Source: Spirochaetales bacterium (GTDB taxonomy: Bacteria > Spirochaetota > Spirochaetia > Treponematales > Treponemataceae). Taken from it: 64,000 bases of DNA. The stretch spans positions 33,680 to 97,679 of the forward strand of contig JAQXNX010000009.1 of assembly GCA_029098225.1 (NCBI GenBank), in the 5' to 3' direction. A program made the translations under genes and the position numbers. This document shows positions 1 through 8,131 of this stretch, one piece after another; position 1 is the stretch's first letter, and each line of letters begins with the position of its first letter. The notes beneath the pieces are model-generated. The model did no database searches. It saw only the letters and a program-made list of their open reading frames with translations, and was not told the origin of the DNA.

Positions 1-1494
1 GCTATAGATATTGTGGGACTGGCAGACAGCGCTGTAAAAGAATCCCGGGAACGAATGCAGGCTGCAATCCGAAACAATGGATTTGATTTTCCGCCGGAAA
101 GAATTTTAATAAGCCTTTCTCCGGCAGATTTAAAGAAGGAAGGCGCTGGTTTTGATTTACCAATCGCTCTGGGAGTTTTAAAAGCCGCCGAAGAGTCCGG
201 AGGATTTGATGATTTTTTAAAAGAAAACATTCTTGTTATGGGTGAACTTGAACTCTCAGGAAAATTAAGACCGGTAAAAGGAATTCATGCAGCTGTTTCT
301 ACTGCCCTTTCCTGCGGAATTTCTAAATGTATTGTGCCTCTTCAAAATGAAGGTGAAGCTCTGGAAGTTCAAGGCGTAAAAGTATACGGTGCAGATTCTC
401 TGGAAAGCGCATTTAACGCATTAAAGAACGAGAATTATTATAAATCAAAGGAATTTGAGAATGAAGAATCTTATATTCCTCAAAACTGTATTGAAGTTGA
501 CGGAGTTTTATTCCCAGAAACAAAGGATTTTGATTTTTCAGAAGTAAAAGGCCAGGAAAAACTTATAAGAGCTTTGCAAATTGCTGCTTCCGGAGGCCAT
601 AATCTGCTTGCTGTTGGCAGCCCCGGCTGTGGAAAAACTATGACTCTTACCAGATTTCCTGCTATAAATCCTATTTTAACCAAGCAGGAAGCTCAAAGCG
701 TAACAAGAATCTGGTCGCTGGCAGGTTTGATTAAACCAAGTGAATCTTTAATAAGAATTCCACCATTCAGAATGCCTCATCAGACAGCATCAATAGAAGG
801 AATTTGCGGTGGAGGTCCAAATTGCAGACCGGGCGAAATTAGTCTGGCGCATAATGGAGTTTTGTTTTTAGATGAAGCAGCAGAATTCCGTTCAAGTGTT
901 CTGCAGATGCTTAGAGTTCCAATGGAAAGCGGATTAATTACCTTAAGCAGGGCTGGAAGAAGCACTGTATATCCGGCTAATTTTCAGCTTTTAATGGCGG
1001 TAAATCCATGTCCCTGCGGAAATCAAGGATCAAAAACAAAAATTTGTCTTTGCAGCGCAAAATCAATAGAACAATACTGGAAGAAATTTTCTGCACCGCT
1101 TTTAGACAGAATTGATTTACGTGTATTTGTTGAAAACCCTCATGAAAAAGCTGTAAACGAAGAAAGAGAAAAATTACTCTCTACGCTGGAAATTCAAAAA
1201 GGAATTGCAAGAGCTGTAAAAACGCAAAGAAAAAGGCAGGGAATTAGAAATGCAAAATTATCTCCTTCGGAACTGCTGGAATACTGCGTTCTTTCTAAAG
1301 AAGCAAAGGAAAGCCTTGATAATTCTGTTTTGCGCTACGGCTTTTCTCCAAGAGCAACCGCCTCCTGCACAAAAATCGCAAGAACAATTGCAGATATAGA
1401 AGGACATCAGCTGATTGCAGAAAAAGACGTACAGGAAGCAGTTTCGTTCAGAAATCTGTGCAGCGATATAATTCCAGAACTGGAAACAGCATGA
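1..1494 (+). CDS. comM: ComM/YifB-family AAA+ ATPase (5' end outside window)
   Basis: This is a Mg-chelatase-like AAA+ protein of the YifB/ComM family. ComM is known as a hexameric helicase that helps branch migration during natural transformation; whether this organism is transformable cannot be seen here. The reading frame is open from base 1, and the first visible residues (AIDIVGLADSAVKESRER) match the conserved N-terminal region, so roughly the first 30 residues lie outside the window and the in-frame GTG at 13 is not the start. Walker A is GSPGCGKT (bases 616-639). Walker B is VLFLDEAAEF (about 859-888). A cysteine-containing loop of the family (NPCPCGNQG) follows, and the Mg-chelatase C-terminal domain with FSPRATASC closes the protein. 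It ends with TGA at 1494. The family assignment is firm; the role is by family only. Confidence 0.95.
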   Translation, partial: AIDIVGLADSAVKESRERMQAAIRNNGFDFPPERILISLSPADLKKEGAGFDLPIALGVLKAAEESGGFDDFLKENILVMGELELSGKLRPVKGIHAAVSTALSCGISKCIVPLQNEGEALEVQGVKVYGADSLESAFNALKNENYYKSKEFENEESYIPQNCIEVDGVLFPETKDFDFSEVKGQEKLIRALQIAASGGHNLLAVGSPGCGKTMTLTRFPAINPILTKQEAQSVTRIWSLAGLIKPSESLIRIPPFRMPHQTASIEGICGGGPNCRPGEISLAHNGVLFLDEAAEFRSSVLQMLRVPMESGLITLSRAGRSTVYPANFQLLMAVNPCPCGNQGSKTKICLCSAKSIEQYWKKFSAPLLDRIDLRVFVENPHEKAVNEEREKLLSTLEIQKGIARAVKTQRKRQGIRNAKLSPSELLEYCVLSKEAKESLDNSVLRYGFSPRATASCTKIARTIADIEGHQLIAEKDVQEAVSFRNLCSDIIPELETA

Positions 1495-1558
1495 ACAAGC
1501 TGCGGCAGCGAGAGAAGAGTTCAACCATTAAAGAAAAAATGTGATTTTAAAATAAAAA

Positions 1559-1582
1559 TGACTTCCTTAATAAAGGAAGCCT
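1559..1582 (-). terminator. Rho-independent terminator after tRNA-like remnant
   Basis: On the minus strand a hairpin with arms GGCTTCC/AGGAAGTC is followed by a T-rich tract (ATTTTTATTTT). It resembles the terminator of the intact tRNA-Leu at 1745-1771, so the tRNA 3' half and its terminator appear to have been duplicated together. Confidence 0.6.
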
Positions 1583-1586
1583 TATA

Positions 1587-1715
1587 TACCGGAGAAGAGA
1601 CTTGAACTAGCCGACGATAGCAGAATCGTTAAAAACAAAGCGCGCCAGCGGTTTGTTTAGATTCTACCATCGTCCGGCTCAGAGCGAGATTAATCGAGCG
1701 AAGAGTTCAAGTCTC
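1587..1715 (-). pseudogene. Decayed tRNA-Leu-like sequence inside an imperfect palindrome
   Basis: Bases 1585-1608 are identical to 24 bases at 1776-1799, which is the 3' acceptor and T-arm half of the intact tRNA-Leu plus flank. After that the sequence departs from any tRNA fold. The T-arm sequence GAGACTTGAACT (1597-1608) returns as its exact reverse complement at 1704-1715, and the inner arms are imperfect inverted copies of each other. Read on the minus strand, GCCGGACGATGGTAGAATC keeps only a hint of the tRNA-Leu 5' half. No usable anticodon arm can be folded. It is either a tRNA pseudogene or a palindromic element that captured a tRNA end. Confidence 0.55.
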
Positions 1716-1744
1716 GGATAATACAAAAGGCGTGTTAAAACAAA

Positions 1745-1771
1745 AAAGACGCCTTCTTATTAAAGACGTCT
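1745..1771 (-). terminator. Terminator of tRNA-Leu(CAA)
   Basis: On the minus strand AAGACGTCTT and AAGAAGGCGTCTT pair around a short TAAT loop and are followed by a run of six T. The hairpin lies directly after the tRNA 3' end. Confidence 0.75.
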
Positions 1772-1777
1772 TATCTA

Positions 1778-1860
1778 TACCGGAGAAGAGACTTGAACTC
1801 TTACACGATTGCTCGCAACAGATTTTGAGTCTGTCGTGTCTACCATTCCACCACTCCGGC
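1778..1860 (-). tRNA. tRNA-Leu (anticodon CAA)
   Basis: This 83-base gene on the minus strand begins GCCGGAG and ends CTCCGGT plus discriminator A, which pair as a 7-bp acceptor stem with one G-T pair. The anticodon stem ACAGA/TCTGT encloses the loop CTCAAAA, giving anticodon CAA. A long variable arm (GCGAGCAATCGT) marks it as class II, and the T-arm reads AGAGTTCAAGTCTCT. CCA is not encoded. The terminator at 1745-1771 follows. Confidence 0.93.
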
Positions 1861-1927
1861 GAACCTGATAACACTAACATTTATTTTAAAATCTTTCAAG
1901 ATGCAGGAAGTTAAAAGAATTAAAATG

Positions 1928-1936
1928 TGCTATAAT
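1928..1936 (+). promoter_or_regulatory. Extended -10 promoter of recQ
   Basis: TGC-TATAAT is an extended -10 box ending six bases before the GTG at 1943. No convincing -35 box lies 17 bases upstream. The expected start of transcription falls on or next to the GTG, so the mRNA should be leaderless. Confidence 0.6.
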
Positions 1937-1942
1937 AATTGG

Positions 1943-3817
1943 GTGAAAATTTTCTCTGACACTTTTACCGGACAAAAACCTGAATTTGTCTTAAAAACGG
2001 TCTTCGGTTATGATTCATTCCGTTTGCAACAAAAAAAGATAATAGATTCAATTTTAAAAAATCAGGATACGCTTGCTGTAATGCCTACAGGCGGAGGAAA
2101 ATCAATATGCTATCAAATTCCGGCCTTGATTTTTTCTGGAATTACTGTAGTTATCTCTCCATTAATTTCTTTAATGCAGGATCAGGTTACAACCCTTTCA
2201 TCTAATGGAATAAAATCTGTATTTCTAAACAGTTCGCAAAGTCTGGAAGAATATAAGCAGGCTGTAAAGGAAATTCTTACACACAAAGTAAAAATAGTTT
2301 ACGTTTCGCCAGAGGGTGTTTCTTCAAACAGGATAAGAGATATTCTATGCCGAGATGAGCTTGAAATAAGCTGCATTACAATAGACGAGGCTCATTGTGT
2401 TTCTCAATGGGGACATGACTTTCGCCCAGATTATCTTGAGATAGCAGGTTTAAGAAAACTATTTCCAAAAACTCCTGTTTTAGCTTTAACCGCAACTGCC
2501 ACTGAAGAAGTCCGGAATGATATTTGCAAAAATCTTGGAATGAAAAACTGTAAGGTCTTTATTTCCAGCTTTGATCGCCCGAATATTTTTCTTGAAGTTC
2601 AGCGAAAACAAAAAAATTATACTCAGATTATTGATTATATAAAAAAGCATTACGGCGAAAGCGGAATAATCTATTGTAATTCACGAAAAAAGGTTGACGA
2701 AATTACAGCTTTTCTTGATTCCCTTGGATATTCAGTTTTGAATTACCATGCAGGCTTAAGTGACGAAATCCGCAAAAAAAATCAGGGCTTGTTCATTAAG
2801 GACGAAATTCAGATTATGGTTGCAACGGTTGCTTTTGGTATGGGAATAGATAAACCAGATGTCCGTTATGTAATTAATTACGATCTTCCCAAAAGTATTG
2901 AAGAATATTATCAGGAAATTGGACGGGCTGGTCGAGATGGAATTGAATCTTCTGCACTGCTTTTATATTCGCCTGCCGACATAAATAAAGTAAGATATTT
3001 TTTCCAGGAAGCTGCAGATCCGCAAATGTCAGAACAATTGCTTCAACAAATGATTAATTATGCAAATGCGAAAACCTGCCGGCGCCAGATTCTTTTAAAA
3101 TATTTTGGAGAAAATTTTTCTTCTGAAGGCTTTACCTCTGAGCAAAAAAAGTGCTGTTGTGATATCTGTAAAAAAGAAGATGATCCGGACTCTCTTGTAG
3201 ATATGACAATTCCTGCTCAAAAATTGTTATGCTGCATAATCAGAACTGAACAGAAATTCGGAGCTTCTTACGTAATTGACGTTTTACTTGGAAGTATAGA
3301 AAAACGAATTATAGAAAACGGTCATAATAATCTTTCTACCTGGGGAATTGGAAATGAACTTTCAAAAGAAGACTGGTTTAATCTTACAGACATTCTCTGC
3401 CAGAAGGAATTTATTCAACGCACAGGAGAATACAAAATAGTTACTTTACTTCCAAAAGGCAAAAAATTTCTTGAACAGAGAGAAACCTTAATGCTTCCTT
3501 TTGAAAAATCCTGGACTTCTCCACTTGCAAAAACGACAAAATATAAGGCTGCAAAAAATATACCGGTTCCACAAAAACCGGAGCGCTCAGACGAAGCTGC
3601 AAATGCAATTATGGAAGATTTAAAGAAATGGAGAAAACGCAAGGCCGATGATATGAATGTTCCACCGTTTGTAATTTTTGGAGATAAAACTCTTTATGAT
3701 CTTGCAGCAAAAAAGCCTTTAAACAAAAATGAACTTTTGGAGATTTATGGAATTGGTAAAATGAAAGCCGAAGAATTTGGAAAATCAATTATAGGAATTA
3801 TAGAAAATTACAGATAA
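1943..3817 (+). CDS. recQ: ATP-dependent DNA helicase RecQ
   Basis: This is a superfamily 2 3'-5' DNA helicase acting in recombination and fork repair. Visible motifs in order are Walker A MPTGGGKS, the DEAH box in IDEAHCVSQWGHDFRPDY, the SAT-like ALTATAT, motif VI in QEIGRAGRDG, a zinc-binding region (CRRQILLKYFGE, later CCCDIC), a winged helix and a C-terminal HRDC domain (FGDKTLYDLA to the end). The length, 624 residues, suits the family. I chose GTG 1943 because the extended -10 box sits just upstream and there is no Shine-Dalgarno; in-frame ATGs at 1901 and 1925 lie upstream of or within that promoter. The 3' end overlaps the convergent neighbour by 10 bases. Function is firm; the start is inferred. 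Confidence 0.93.
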   Translation: MKIFSDTFTGQKPEFVLKTVFGYDSFRLQQKKIIDSILKNQDTLAVMPTGGGKSICYQIPALIFSGITVVISPLISLMQDQVTTLSSNGIKSVFLNSSQSLEEYKQAVKEILTHKVKIVYVSPEGVSSNRIRDILCRDELEISCITIDEAHCVSQWGHDFRPDYLEIAGLRKLFPKTPVLALTATATEEVRNDICKNLGMKNCKVFISSFDRPNIFLEVQRKQKNYTQIIDYIKKHYGESGIIYCNSRKKVDEITAFLDSLGYSVLNYHAGLSDEIRKKNQGLFIKDEIQIMVATVAFGMGIDKPDVRYVINYDLPKSIEEYYQEIGRAGRDGIESSALLLYSPADINKVRYFFQEAADPQMSEQLLQQMINYANAKTCRRQILLKYFGENFSSEGFTSEQKKCCCDICKKEDDPDSLVDMTIPAQKLLCCIIRTEQKFGASYVIDVLLGSIEKRIIENGHNNLSTWGIGNELSKEDWFNLTDILCQKEFIQRTGEYKIVTLLPKGKKFLEQRETLMLPFEKSWTSPLAKTTKYKAAKNIPVPQKPERSDEAANAIMEDLKKWRKRKADDMNVPPFVIFGDKTLYDLAAKKPLNKNELLEIYGIGKMKAEEFGKSIIGIIENYR

Positions 3818-4983
3818 CCGAACTCCAGTGCATCGGCGTCTATTATGATTTCGTTTTCATTCAAAAAAGAAAATTGTTCTGCTGCTCTTTTTATGCATTG
3901 CCGTAATTCTCTGATATTTCCCGGCCATCTGTATTCGCAAAGACATTCAACTGCGTTTCCGGAAAGCTTTACATTAAATTCCTCAGCAATATTTTCTGCA
4001 ATAACAGGAATGTCTTCCCGCCGTTCTCTTATTGGTGGAAAATATATGACATTAGCCGAAATTCTATGATACAAATCCGGTCTGAAAGAACCATACTCCA
4101 TCATTTCATAAAGATTAGCATTAGTCGCAAAAATAAATCTTACATCAACAGTTTCACTTTTATCGCTTCCTAAAGACTGAACAATTCCATTTTCTATTAC
4201 AGACAGAAGCATTGCCTGAAAATTCATAGAAGAAGAGCCAACTTCATCTACAAACAAGGATCCTCCATCTGCACTTTTTATTACCCCCTTCTGATAGACA
4301 GCATCTGTATAAGCTCCATTATCTACGCCAAAAAAACTACTTACTGCAAGTGTATCAACTACCCAGGAGGCATTTATAGGCTTAAAAGGAAAATTACATC
4401 TTGGTGAAAGCTGATGAATTAATTTTGCAGCAGAAGATTTACCAGTTCCTGTTTCGCCTAAAAGCAAAACAGGAGATGTAGATTGAGCATAATTAAAAAT
4501 TCTTGTTCTTACTTCGCGAATAGAATCAGAATTTCCGGAAAAGAAACCAAATACAGAATCAGGGAGTCCAAGAAATCTTTCTCGGGAAAGCTGTTTAAAA
4601 CCGGATGGATTGAACCGGCATATGTTCTCATCTTTTATATGTCTGCAGCAATCCAAAAAAAGATCTTGATTTACTGGAAAAGGCAAAATAAAGCGGTATT
4701 TTTCTTCGGCATATCTTCTTATTTCTTCAGAACTGTCTAATGGAAGGAAACAAATAATCCGCTTTGAGTTATATTCTAATGAAGTCTGATACAAAGGAAG
4801 AGCTATTTGCAAAAAGGCAGAATCTATTACAACTATTGTTGCATTTAGCTCAGATAAATCGTCCAGGATTGGAATAACATTTGTTGAAAACAACGAAATG
4901 CAGGCATTCTTACAAAAATCAACAATATCATTTCTAAAAGAAAGCACCGATAACGTTGCAATACTTCCAATAGATTGATTCAA
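3808..4983 (-). CDS. Sigma-54-activator-like AAA+ protein lacking a DNA-binding domain
   Basis: The protein (391 residues) has a receiver-like N-terminus (about 1-125) with an Asp at 54 in VVID but without the acidic pair or conserved Lys of a working receiver. An AAA+ domain of the NtrC/PspF class follows: Walker A GETGTGKS (176-183), Walker B LFVDE (243-247), and RPDLYHRIS with the arginine finger region. The sigma-54 contact loop, normally GAFTGA, reads GAYTDA (223-228). The protein ends shortly after the AAA+ lid, so the usual Fis-type helix-turn-helix is missing. It may act without binding DNA, or regulate something other than sigma-54. The start is a TTG at 4983, preceded by AAGG nine to ten bases upstream; no nearby in-frame ATG exists. 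Confidence 0.8.
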   Translation of the reverse strand: MNQSIGSIATLSVLSFRNDIVDFCKNACISLFSTNVIPILDDLSELNATIVVIDSAFLQIALPLYQTSLEYNSKRIICFLPLDSSEEIRRYAEEKYRFILPFPVNQDLFLDCCRHIKDENICRFNPSGFKQLSRERFLGLPDSVFGFFSGNSDSIREVRTRIFNYAQSTSPVLLLGETGTGKSSAAKLIHQLSPRCNFPFKPINASWVVDTLAVSSFFGVDNGAYTDAVYQKGVIKSADGGSLFVDEVGSSSMNFQAMLLSVIENGIVQSLGSDKSETVDVRFIFATNANLYEMMEYGSFRPDLYHRISANVIYFPPIRERREDIPVIAENIAEEFNVKLSGNAVECLCEYRWPGNIRELRQCIKRAAEQFSFLNENEIIIDADALEFGYL

Positions 4984-5011
4984 ATATTTAATCCTTACTT
5001 TATAAAAATTC

Positions 5012-5752
5012 TTACTTGTTTTTAAAAAGTCTGTACCAAATCAAGACAATTATATACCACAAATATGGTAAAAGCAAAAATATTTTAAAAGGGTTATGAA
5101 GGATTTCTGAATAAATTTCATGGCCTTTTTCGAAGGTTGAATCTTTTACACGTTTTACGCGTTCAGAAAAAATCCCGAATGAATCTTTATAGAACAAAAA
5201 TATGCTTGAAGAAAATCTATTTCGTCTTCTGTAAGCCCAGCAGTTTTTCTCTTTTATTCCATCACTTAAAAGAACTAAAGAAGGCTGTGCTTTAAAAATT
5301 GCCTGAATGACATCATCTTCAACACTTTTCTGATAATAACCGACATAACGGCCAACAATTTTTATTTCGCGAAAAGTATCATGTATATTTTTTTCAGCTT
5401 TTGTAAGTGTCTTCTTTGTTGAACCAAAAAGATACAGAGATTTATAATGAGAATCTAAAACTGAAAGAATTTGTATAACTGCATTAAACGGATTGTAACG
5501 TACAGGAATTTCTTTTTTAAGAAATTTTGCACCTTTAAGAATACTTTTAGAAATCGGAAGAATTAAATCTGCGTTTTTAATTGTGTCTGCAAAATCGCCT
5601 TTATGACGCGCTTTTAAAAGATTCCAAATAGAAAGAAAAACTATCTGCTTTGTTCCAGGCTTTGAAAGAAGTTCAAGAATTTCTCCTTCAAGATTCTCTG
5701 GTGAACAAATATCAACTGGCACTCCAATTAATGAAATTCGGTTACTAGACAT
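5012..5752 (-). CDS. WecG/TagA/CpsF-family glycosyltransferase-like protein
   Basis: WecG/TagA enzymes transfer N-acetylmannosamine-type sugars to lipid-linked intermediates at the cytoplasmic membrane. Recognisable parts are the N-terminal VDICSPENLEGEI segment, LLKARHKGDFADTIKNADLI, and NPFNAVIQIL, followed by the Rossmann-like LYLFGSTKKTLTKAEK. The family motif with PKQE near the end is not seen; the corresponding region reads SDGIKEKNCWAYRRR. A hydrophobic C-terminal tail (LLLPYLWYIIVLIWYRLF) suggests membrane attachment. ATG 5752 has AGGAGG six bases upstream and overlaps the end of rsmE by 8 bases, so the two are co-transcribed. The fold is likely; the substrate is unknown and activity is uncertain given the changed motif. 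Confidence 0.7.
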   Translation of the reverse strand: MSSNRISLIGVPVDICSPENLEGEILELLSKPGTKQIVFLSIWNLLKARHKGDFADTIKNADLILPISKSILKGAKFLKKEIPVRYNPFNAVIQILSVLDSHYKSLYLFGSTKKTLTKAEKNIHDTFREIKIVGRYVGYYQKSVEDDVIQAIFKAQPSLVLLSDGIKEKNCWAYRRRNRFSSSIFLFYKDSFGIFSERVKRVKDSTFEKGHEIYSEILHNPFKIFLLLPYLWYIIVLIWYRLFKNK

Positions 5753-6599
5753 TTTTTCCTCCTGCCAAAATCTCAGAAACTGCACTTTGAATTGCTGCAA
5801 TTCCATACAAGCTGGCCGTTTCACATCTTAATATATTTACGGCAAAATGAATTGAATGAAACAGCCCTTTTTCTCTTAATACAGAAATTTCATCAGGACT
5901 TATTCCACCTTCACAGCCAACTGCAATACATATTTTTCTGCAGCTGTCGTTTTTAAGCTGACTGCTGCTGATATTCTTTTTTAAAACTTCAAAAAGATTT
6001 TCGCTGAATTCGGTACGCTCATATAAAACAAGGCAAAGCGAATTTTTTGAAAAATTTTCGATAGCTGCTTCAAGACTTGTAAGCGGCTGAAGAACTGTTT
6101 GAATTGGAGAACCGCTCTGCTGTCTTGCTTCTTTTACAATTCGTTCCATTCGTTCAGTTTTATTCTGACTCATAGAAGCAATGCTGCTTTTTTCTGAATA
6201 TTCACCAATAACAGGAACTATATTTTTTATTCCACATTCAGTTGCCTGTCTTACAATAAGCTCGAATTTCTGTGCACGCGGCAAGAACTGCAGCAAAGTA
6301 TATTCAATATTCTGTTCAACTTCCTTTTCAATATTCTGCGACTGCACTCCCCGGGTTACATTTTTTGCATTAACTTTTTCATCTGATGAAAAGCCGTTAC
6401 AAAGTTGTAAAACTATTTTTTTTGATTCATCAGAAATTTTTGCTACAGTTGTCTGAAAAAGCTCTCCATTTTTTAGACGTACATTAACCATGCTTCCGCA
6501 TTTCACTCTGAGAACTTGTCTTAAATAATGAAAATTATCTCCAGATATTTTTATAAGACCTTTTTTATCCGGAGCTTCATCTATAATTAATTGACGCAT
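5745..6599 (-). CDS. rsmE: 16S rRNA m3U1498 methyltransferase RsmE
   Basis: RsmE is a SPOUT-class enzyme that methylates N3 of U1498 in 16S rRNA. The N-terminal PUA-like part includes GDNFHYLRQVLRVKCGS. The C-terminal SPOUT knot includes VGCEGGISPDEI and ILRCETASLYGIAAIQSA, the family signature that forms the cofactor-binding knot. At 284 residues it is somewhat longer than the usual ~245, mainly through a lysine- and asparagine-rich insert around residues 70-95. ATG 6599 overlaps the stop of ctpA as TAATG, so translation is probably coupled to ctpA. Confidence 0.93.
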   Translation of the reverse strand: MRQLIIDEAPDKKGLIKISGDNFHYLRQVLRVKCGSMVNVRLKNGELFQTTVAKISDESKKIVLQLCNGFSSDEKVNAKNVTRGVQSQNIEKEVEQNIEYTLLQFLPRAQKFELIVRQATECGIKNIVPVIGEYSEKSSIASMSQNKTERMERIVKEARQQSGSPIQTVLQPLTSLEAAIENFSKNSLCLVLYERTEFSENLFEVLKKNISSSQLKNDSCRKICIAVGCEGGISPDEISVLREKGLFHSIHFAVNILRCETASLYGIAAIQSAVSEILAGGKNV

Positions 6600-8074
6600 T
6601 ATTTTGAAACAACCAGTTCAGATTCTTTTTCTGCTTCTTCCTGAAGTTCTTTTAAAGTTTTAGCATTCTGAACAAGATTAAAGAAATTCTTATCAGCAAT
6701 TATTTTTAATGCTTCCTGAAGCTGCAGATCATAATCCAGATCATACAACGGAGAAGGCTGAGATCTTTGAACCTGAACACGAATAAGTCTTCTTAAAAGT
6801 CTTTCATCAAGCTGATATTCTTTTGCAAGTTTTTTAGCTTCGCCTGCAATTGTGCTTTCAGACATTTTTGGATTCTTTTCTACAAGAGCATCTATTACTT
6901 TTGAGTTAATTAACTTCATGTAGATTTCTTCCTGTTCCGGAGTGAAGGTTTCCAGATTTTTTATTTCTAAATCTGGCGGAATTCCAATTTTATCTATATT
7001 AGTATCACTTGGCGTATAATATTTTGCCATTGTAAATTTTATTCCGTCATCTTCAAAAAGACTTACAACCTGCTGAACAGAACCTTTTCCATATGTCCGC
7101 TCTCCAACAAGATATGCAATATGATAATCCTTTAATGCGCCGGAAACAATTTCTGAAGCACTGGCAGAACCTCTGTTTATTAAAATAACTACCGGAATAT
7201 CTTTTCTTACTGTTGTTTTTGTTTTTGAAGCATTATACTGTCGTGACTCAAAAAGAACCCGGCTTTTTGTAGAAACCACAGGACCAGCATCTACAAATTT
7301 ATCTACAACATCTACCGCGCTGGTAATTAATCCACCAGGATTATCGCGTAAATCAATTATAAGACCGGTATAATTCTTTTTTTCAAATTCATTTATTGCA
7401 TCCTGCAGACGAAGCGGTGTATCTGGAGTAAATTGAATAAGTCTTGCATAACCAGTAGAAGTTCCTTCTATCATTCCATATTTTACTGTAGGAACCTCTA
7501 TTAAAGCACGGACAAGAGTAACATCAAATTTCATATTTGCTCCACGCAAAATTGAAATTGTTACAGAAGTTCCAATTTCTCCGCGAAGAAGATTTACAGC
7601 CTCGTCCAGAGTCATTTCGTCAGTTGGAGTTCCGTTTACAGCTGTAATTTTGTCTCCGGTCTGAATTCCAGCCTTCATTCCCGGGCCATCTTCGATTGGA
7701 GAAGCAACTTCTATGTATGCAGGCGACTCTGTAGATTTAGAAATCGAAAGTCCAACACCGCCAAAGCTTCCCGTAGTTGTATCGGTCAAATCTCGCATTG
7801 AGCTGTCATCCAGATAAACTGTATATGGATCTCCCAAAGCCTCCATCATGCCTTTTAAAGCACCTTCATAAAGAATTTTTGGATCTACTTCATCTACGTA
7901 ATTCTGCTGAACAAAATCATAAACCTGATTCAGCTTCTTTAAATACTGATAGCTTGAAATTTTAGACTCTTTTTCCGACGATTCAGCAAAGCACTGAGAT
8001 GTAAAAATAATGAGAAAAACAGTTATTACAATAGAAATACAATTTGTTAGTCTTCTTCTATATAAATTTTTCAT
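6599..8074 (-). CDS. ctpA: Carboxyl-terminal processing protease (S41)
   Basis: This is an S41 serine protease with a Ser-Lys dyad that trims C-termini of envelope proteins. It has an N-terminal hydrophobic export segment ending near SQCFA, a PDZ domain (GGVGLSISKS through GDKITAVNG to the SILRG strand), and the protease core with catalytic Ser in GSASASEIVSGAL and Lys in GERTYGKGSVQQ. The C-terminal extension is rich in charged helices. I place the start at ATG 8074 (MKNLYRRRLT), 491 residues; the longer frame to 8092 would run through the promoter. A TATAAT box ends about seven bases upstream, and no Shine-Dalgarno is present. Transcribed together with rsmE and the WecG-like gene. Confidence 0.93.
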   Translation of the reverse strand: MKNLYRRRLTNCISIVITVFLIIFTSQCFAESSEKESKISSYQYLKKLNQVYDFVQQNYVDEVDPKILYEGALKGMMEALGDPYTVYLDDSSMRDLTDTTTGSFGGVGLSISKSTESPAYIEVASPIEDGPGMKAGIQTGDKITAVNGTPTDEMTLDEAVNLLRGEIGTSVTISILRGANMKFDVTLVRALIEVPTVKYGMIEGTSTGYARLIQFTPDTPLRLQDAINEFEKKNYTGLIIDLRDNPGGLITSAVDVVDKFVDAGPVVSTKSRVLFESRQYNASKTKTTVRKDIPVVILINRGSASASEIVSGALKDYHIAYLVGERTYGKGSVQQVVSLFEDDGIKFTMAKYYTPSDTNIDKIGIPPDLEIKNLETFTPEQEEIYMKLINSKVIDALVEKNPKMSESTIAGEAKKLAKEYQLDERLLRRLIRVQVQRSQPSPLYDLDYDLQLQEALKIIADKNFFNLVQNAKTLKELQEEAEKESELVVSK

Positions 8075-8131
8075 AATATATATTATAAGCAAACGCTATC
8101 AAAAAATCTATATTCGTGTTATAATATATTT
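8075..8131. promoter_or_regulatory. Divergent promoters of ctpA and the MinD/ParA ATPase
   Basis: The 57-base gap contains two back-to-back -10 boxes. On the plus strand TGT-TATAAT (8117-8125) ends six bases before ATG 8132. On the minus strand TATAAT lies about seven bases before ATG 8074. Neither gene has a Shine-Dalgarno sequence, so both transcripts are predicted to be leaderless or almost so. Confidence 0.65.

Noticed and set aside
13..1494. GTG at 13 as the start of the first gene
   Set aside because: The frame is open to base 1 and the preceding residues AIDI match the conserved family sequence, so the gene is cut by the window edge.
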